Source: Paulinella micropora (lineage: Eukaryota > Cercozoa > Imbricatea > Euglyphida). From it: DNA of 24,418 nucleotides. Location of the stretch: contig BJOX01000372.1 of assembly GCA_009731375.1 (NCBI GenBank), positions 416,111 through 440,528 of the forward strand. The letters run 5' to 3'. This document shows, one piece after another, positions 20,332 through 24,418 of this stretch (positions are counted from its first letter, which is position 1; every line of letters starts with the position of its first letter). Under the pieces are notes generated by a model. That model was not told where the DNA came from. It saw only the letters and a program-made list of their open reading frames with translations, and searched no databases. The position numbers and the translations under genes are program-made.

Positions 20332-20993
20332 NNNNNNNNNNNNNNNNNNNNNNNNNNNNNNNNNNNNNNNNNNNNNNNNNNNNNNNNNNNNNNNNNNNNN
20401 NNNNNNNNNNNNNNNNNNNNNNNNNNNNNNNNNNNNNNNNNNNNNNNNNNNNNNNNNNNNNNNNNNNNNNNNNNNNNNNNNNNNNNNNNNNNNNNNNNNN
20501 NNNNNNNNNNNNNNNNNNNNNNNNNNNNNNNNNNNNNNNNNNNNNNNNNNNNNNNNNNNNNNNNNNNNNNNNNNNNNNNNNNNNNNNNNNNNNNNNNNNN
20601 NNNNNNNNNNNNNNNNNNNNNNNNNNNNNNNNNNNNNNNNNNNNNNNNNNNNNNNNNNNNNNNNNNNNNNNNNNNNNNNNNNNNNNNNNNNNNNNNNNNN
20701 NNNNNNNNNNNNNNNNNNNNNNNNNNNNNNNNNNNNNNNNNNNNNNNNNNNNNNNNNNNNNNNNNNNNNNNNNNNNNNNNNNNNNNNNNNNNNNNNNNNN
20801 NNNNNNNNNNNNNNNNNNNNNNNNNNNNNNNNNNNNNNNNNNNNNNNNNNNNNNNNNNNNNNNNNNNNNNNNNNNNNNNNNNNNNNNNNNNNNNNNNNNN
20901 NNNNNNNNNNNNNNNNNNNNNNNNNNNNNNNNNNNNNNNNNNNNNNNNNNNNNNNNNNNNNNNNNNNNNNNNNNNNNNNNNNNNNNNNNNNNN
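20332..20993. other. Assembly gap (662 N)
   Basis: Largest gap of the window, between a G-rich run and a (GA)n tract. Confidence 0.99.
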
Positions 20994-21470
<477 letters not shown>

Positions 21471-22510
21471 TTTATTCATACATCGGATGGCATGTCAGTC
21501 ATGCAGAGAAAGAGCCGGCAGTTTACACCTACAGCGTTCCCCAGTGTACTGATGAACTTACTGTTTTTACTGCACTTTCAGGTGATTCTCGTCGAACTCA
21601 AAAAAAATCAAGTATGGCGAGAAAGGGCAACGAATTCGAGCTTCCGACAAAACTCCACGCTTGAAATCGCACATATACTTACATGCGTGTCGTATGTGAA
21701 GAAGAAGCAGTGAAAGTATACGCACAAGAGAAAGGGACGTGAAGAGGGTTTGGGTTATATTTCTCCGCCCCCTCAAAAGACCGATAATTACGGTCTTTCT
21801 TTGGGTGCCAAGAAACTCGGTCCGGCTCGAAAATAGGTGAAAAAACCATGTAATGTGGTTGGGAGTATTTGACACACAAGCTTACGGCCCGGTAGGTCGA
21901 GGAGGGGATACGGTAGAACAAAGGCATCCGTAAAGGAATCCAGGGCATTTATCGTTGCGCCGGCTGCCAATTCCATTTTTGGGAAAGTGGGTGGAAAATG
22001 TTTGCCATATCACACAAACGCTGGTTTTATTTTAGTCCTGCTTCCGTCCTTTTGGCTCTTGGTTTTCTTGCGGTCCTTTCTGCCTCTCCTTTCAGTAAAC
22101 GCGGCTGTTTGATTGAAGATGGGTGTCGGGTATCTCTCTCTTTTCCTTCTGTCTATGTTACTTACCAGGCTTGCTTGTTGCTCTATTAGTAGTTTTTAAC
22201 TTTAAAAAAGCGATTTTCATTTCCTTTCGAATCCGGAGCCATGAAGAGAGGATCGCAATCATTCAGGATCACTGCCATAAGAAACACCCAAAGGATGGAT
22301 GATCATGCTCTCACAATACAAACATGGCAACACCTCGCTTTCAGGCCGACAGAACATACAGTAAAAGTCAATGTTGCTAGTAAACATACTATGTATGTGT
22401 CTGCGTGTGTTCCAGGAAGCCGAGAGGTATCCGTGCTGGTCGAAAGCTTGCGGTTCAGACATGAAAACAGACAACACATTATAACATAAAACGAGAAAAA
22501 AATATCAAGG
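21471..22510. other. ~1-kb island of ordinary complex sequence
   Basis: The only stretch near 1 kb without microsatellites or local repeats. It contains a perfect 8-bp hairpin (21776-21798), splice-acceptor-like sites (CTGCACTTTCAG near 21582 and a pyrimidine tract ending CTTTCAG near 22096), and small plus-strand open frames of 63 codons (21998-22189) and 82 codons (22241-22489). The 63-codon frame has a hydrophobic N-terminus, a KR pair and two cysteines five residues apart. I recognise no protein, so this may be intron, UTR or intergenic sequence. Confidence 0.5.
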
Positions 22511-22519
22511 GAAAGAGAA

Positions 22520-22619
22520 AGAAAGAGGGATTCAGAGAGAGAGAGAGAGGGAGGGAGGGAGGGAGGAGGGAGGGAGGGAGGGAGGGAGGAGGGAGGGAGA
22601 GAGAGAGAGAGAGAGAGAG

Positions 22620-22660
<41 letters not shown>

Positions 22661-22675
22661 CTCTCTCTCTCTCTC
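22520..22675. repeat. (GGGA)n and inverted (GA)n(CT)n tract
   Basis: GA and GGGA blocks, then (GA)n that switches to (CT)n at 22658/22659, giving a perfect palindrome with 17-bp arms (22642-22675). Confidence 0.93.
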
Positions 22676-22882
22676 ACACACACACATAAACACACATATG
22701 CACATAACAAAGCACAACCATACAATAAGAGCACCACAAAAATACATACACACATACATACACCATACATACACATACAAACACACATTCATACACACAC
22801 ATACATACACTACATACATACACATTCACATGCATACACACATACAGACACACACACACATACACACATACAGACACACACA

Positions 22883-22922
<40 letters not shown>

Positions 22923-23053
22923 CCGACTGATAACGACTCACAGGCACACGCATACAGACACACACACACACACACACGCACAAAGACACACACACACACA
23001 CAGATAGACACAAACACACACGCACAGATAGACACACACACACAAGCACACAC
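22676..23053. repeat. (CA)n/(ATAC)n compound microsatellite
   Basis: CA repeat with ATAC, CAGA and GCAC variants, and about 30 bp of near-unique sequence around 22919-22950. Confidence 0.94.
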
Positions 23054-23056
23054 CTG

Positions 23057-23088
<32 letters not shown>

Positions 23089-23174
23089 GGACACATGCAC
23101 AGTACACAAATTATTGTTTGATGTGAAACTGCGTTCCTTTGCAAGGACTACATTCCTTTGCGACATCTCATCTT

Positions 23175-23241
<67 letters not shown>

Positions 23242-23292
23242 GTCTATCTATCTATCTATCTATCTATCTANNNNNNNNNNTTCTATCTATCT
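23054..23292. repeat. (TATC)n tracts around a short unique stretch, with 10-N gap
   Basis: (TATC)n at 23055-23088, about 85 bp of unique sequence (23089-23172), then (TATC)n from 23173 to 23292 interrupted by exactly ten N at 23271-23280. Confidence 0.93.
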
Positions 23293-24070
23293 AAACTCCA
23301 TCTGCTTACTGGGCCCTCTGTAATGGAGGTGGGAGCTCGTTCTGCAAGGGGCGCTTATGGAACGAGCCCTGGCCCCGCCTGGTACTAGGGAGATTTGGTA
23401 TTGCCTGTATCAGTCCCTTCCGTGCAAACATCACGGCTTAGCTGGGCATCGGGTTAATACTTTACCCACAGACTTCCTTGGTTGACGAAATCAGAAGCTC
23501 CTTTTTTCTGACATTAGTCGATATCTCATCAGTTGATCTCATCACTTACTCCACGGAGTGAACCAAGGCCACTTGAGGTGTCACTGACCCTCCCTTGGGC
23601 TTGGTTTTTTGAAATGGGTGCCATCTGTCGACAGACAGAGAATTAGGGGATGGTGTGGGTGTGCTGGGCCCGTGGTGGGGTGCCTTATGTGTGCCTAGCC
23701 ATACGCCTATAAATCACATGCCGAAATAGCGACGGGAAGCACAATCCTGTTCCCTCAGGGTGCCCTTTCTCGCTTGTTGAGCCCGGAATCAAACCCACAG
23801 TGCTCTGTCGGTTTATACTAGACTGTCGAACAGTCTCGAAACTCCATCTGCTTACTGGGCCCTCTGTAATGGAGGTGGGAGCTCGTTCTGCAAGGGGCGC
23901 TTATGGAACGAGCCCTGGCCCCGCCTGGTACTAGGGAGCTTTGGTATCGCCTGTATCAGTCCCTTCCGTGCAAACATCACGGCTTAGCTGGGCATCGGGT
24001 TAATACTTTACCCACAGACTTCCTTGGTTGACGAAATCAGAAGCTCCTTTTTTCTGACATTAGTCGATAT
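23293..24070 (+). repeat. Tandem 546-bp satellite-like unit, 1.4 copies
   Basis: 23293-23838 is one full unit and 23839-24070 repeats its first ~230 bp at an offset of exactly 546 bp with two differences. The junction includes the palindrome GACTGTCGAACAGTC (23821-23835). A weak minus-strand B-box match, GGTTTGATTCC, lies at 23795-23785. No sizeable open frame. Both ends pass into (TATC)n. An inverted copy spanning the unit junction lies at 8709-9155. Confidence 0.9.

Positions 24071-24418
<348 letters not shown>

Noticed and set aside
21679-21976. Minus-strand frames of 62-89 codons in the unique island (e.g. ALDSFTDAFVLPYPLLDLPGRK)
   Set aside because: Overlapping short frames on the same strand, no recognisable domain, no start context or splice support. 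Of the length expected by chance.

Overview
This window looks like non-coding DNA from a microsatellite-rich animal genome. I found no convincing protein-coding gene, no rRNA and no functional tRNA. By eye, well over half of the readable sequence is simple tandem repeat: (TATC/GATA)n, (ATAC)n, (AT)n, (GA)n, (GT)n, (GAT)n, (AAT)n, (AAGT)n, (GAA)n and hexamers. Long open frames exist on both strands, but they translate into low-complexity runs such as [24 protein letters not shown] or RERERE, and the longest cross runs of N. A tract of the arthropod-type telomere repeat TTAGG (4773-4836) and a tRNA-derived SINE (12270-12500) point to a metazoan. The TTAGG tract mildly favours an arthropod, and a repeat-laden decapod crustacean such as a penaeid shrimp would fit, but the species cannot be fixed from this sequence.

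Layout. 1-3156: microsatellites holding a 35-bp module array, a ~215-bp foldback element and a 61-bp module array, ending in a long hexanucleotide tract. 3158-3310: first copy of a palindromic foldback element. 3640-4120: gap. 4121-7590: (ATAC)n, poly-A, TTAGG, then kilobases of GATA/TATC that change strand several times. 7595-7995: a head-to-tail pair of foldback elements. 7996-10385: an array of short modules separated by GATA and GAT tracts, interrupted at 8709-9155 by an inverted copy of a satellite-like unit found again at 23293-24070. 10386-12268: (GAT)n, a gap and (AAGT)n. 12270-12500: SINE between (AAT)n tracts. 12813-13816: layered minisatellites. 14176-15520: another module array. 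15521-16183: (AATCC)n and an 11-bp minisatellite. 16537-16970: G45 followed by a long (GAA)n tract. 16983-18715: a satellite of about twelve units with expandable cores. 18993-19140: third foldback copy. 19141-21470: more microsatellites and a 662-bp gap. 21471-22510: the only long stretch of ordinary complex sequence. 22520-24418: microsatellites and the tandem 546-bp unit.

Two patterns stand out. First, two sequence families share one unusual plan: a ~100-bp GC-cored palindrome bounded by TATGCGGC/GCCGCATA, joined to a segment bounded by TTAT(C/G)GGT...ACC(C/G)ATAA. They look like related non-autonomous mobile elements with a two-part foldback structure, and I do not recognise them. Second, almost every non-microsatellite sequence here is a short module repeated locally with a microsatellite as spacer. 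This suggests that modules and adjoining microsatellites have been copied together, by unequal exchange, slippage or rolling-circle re-insertion.
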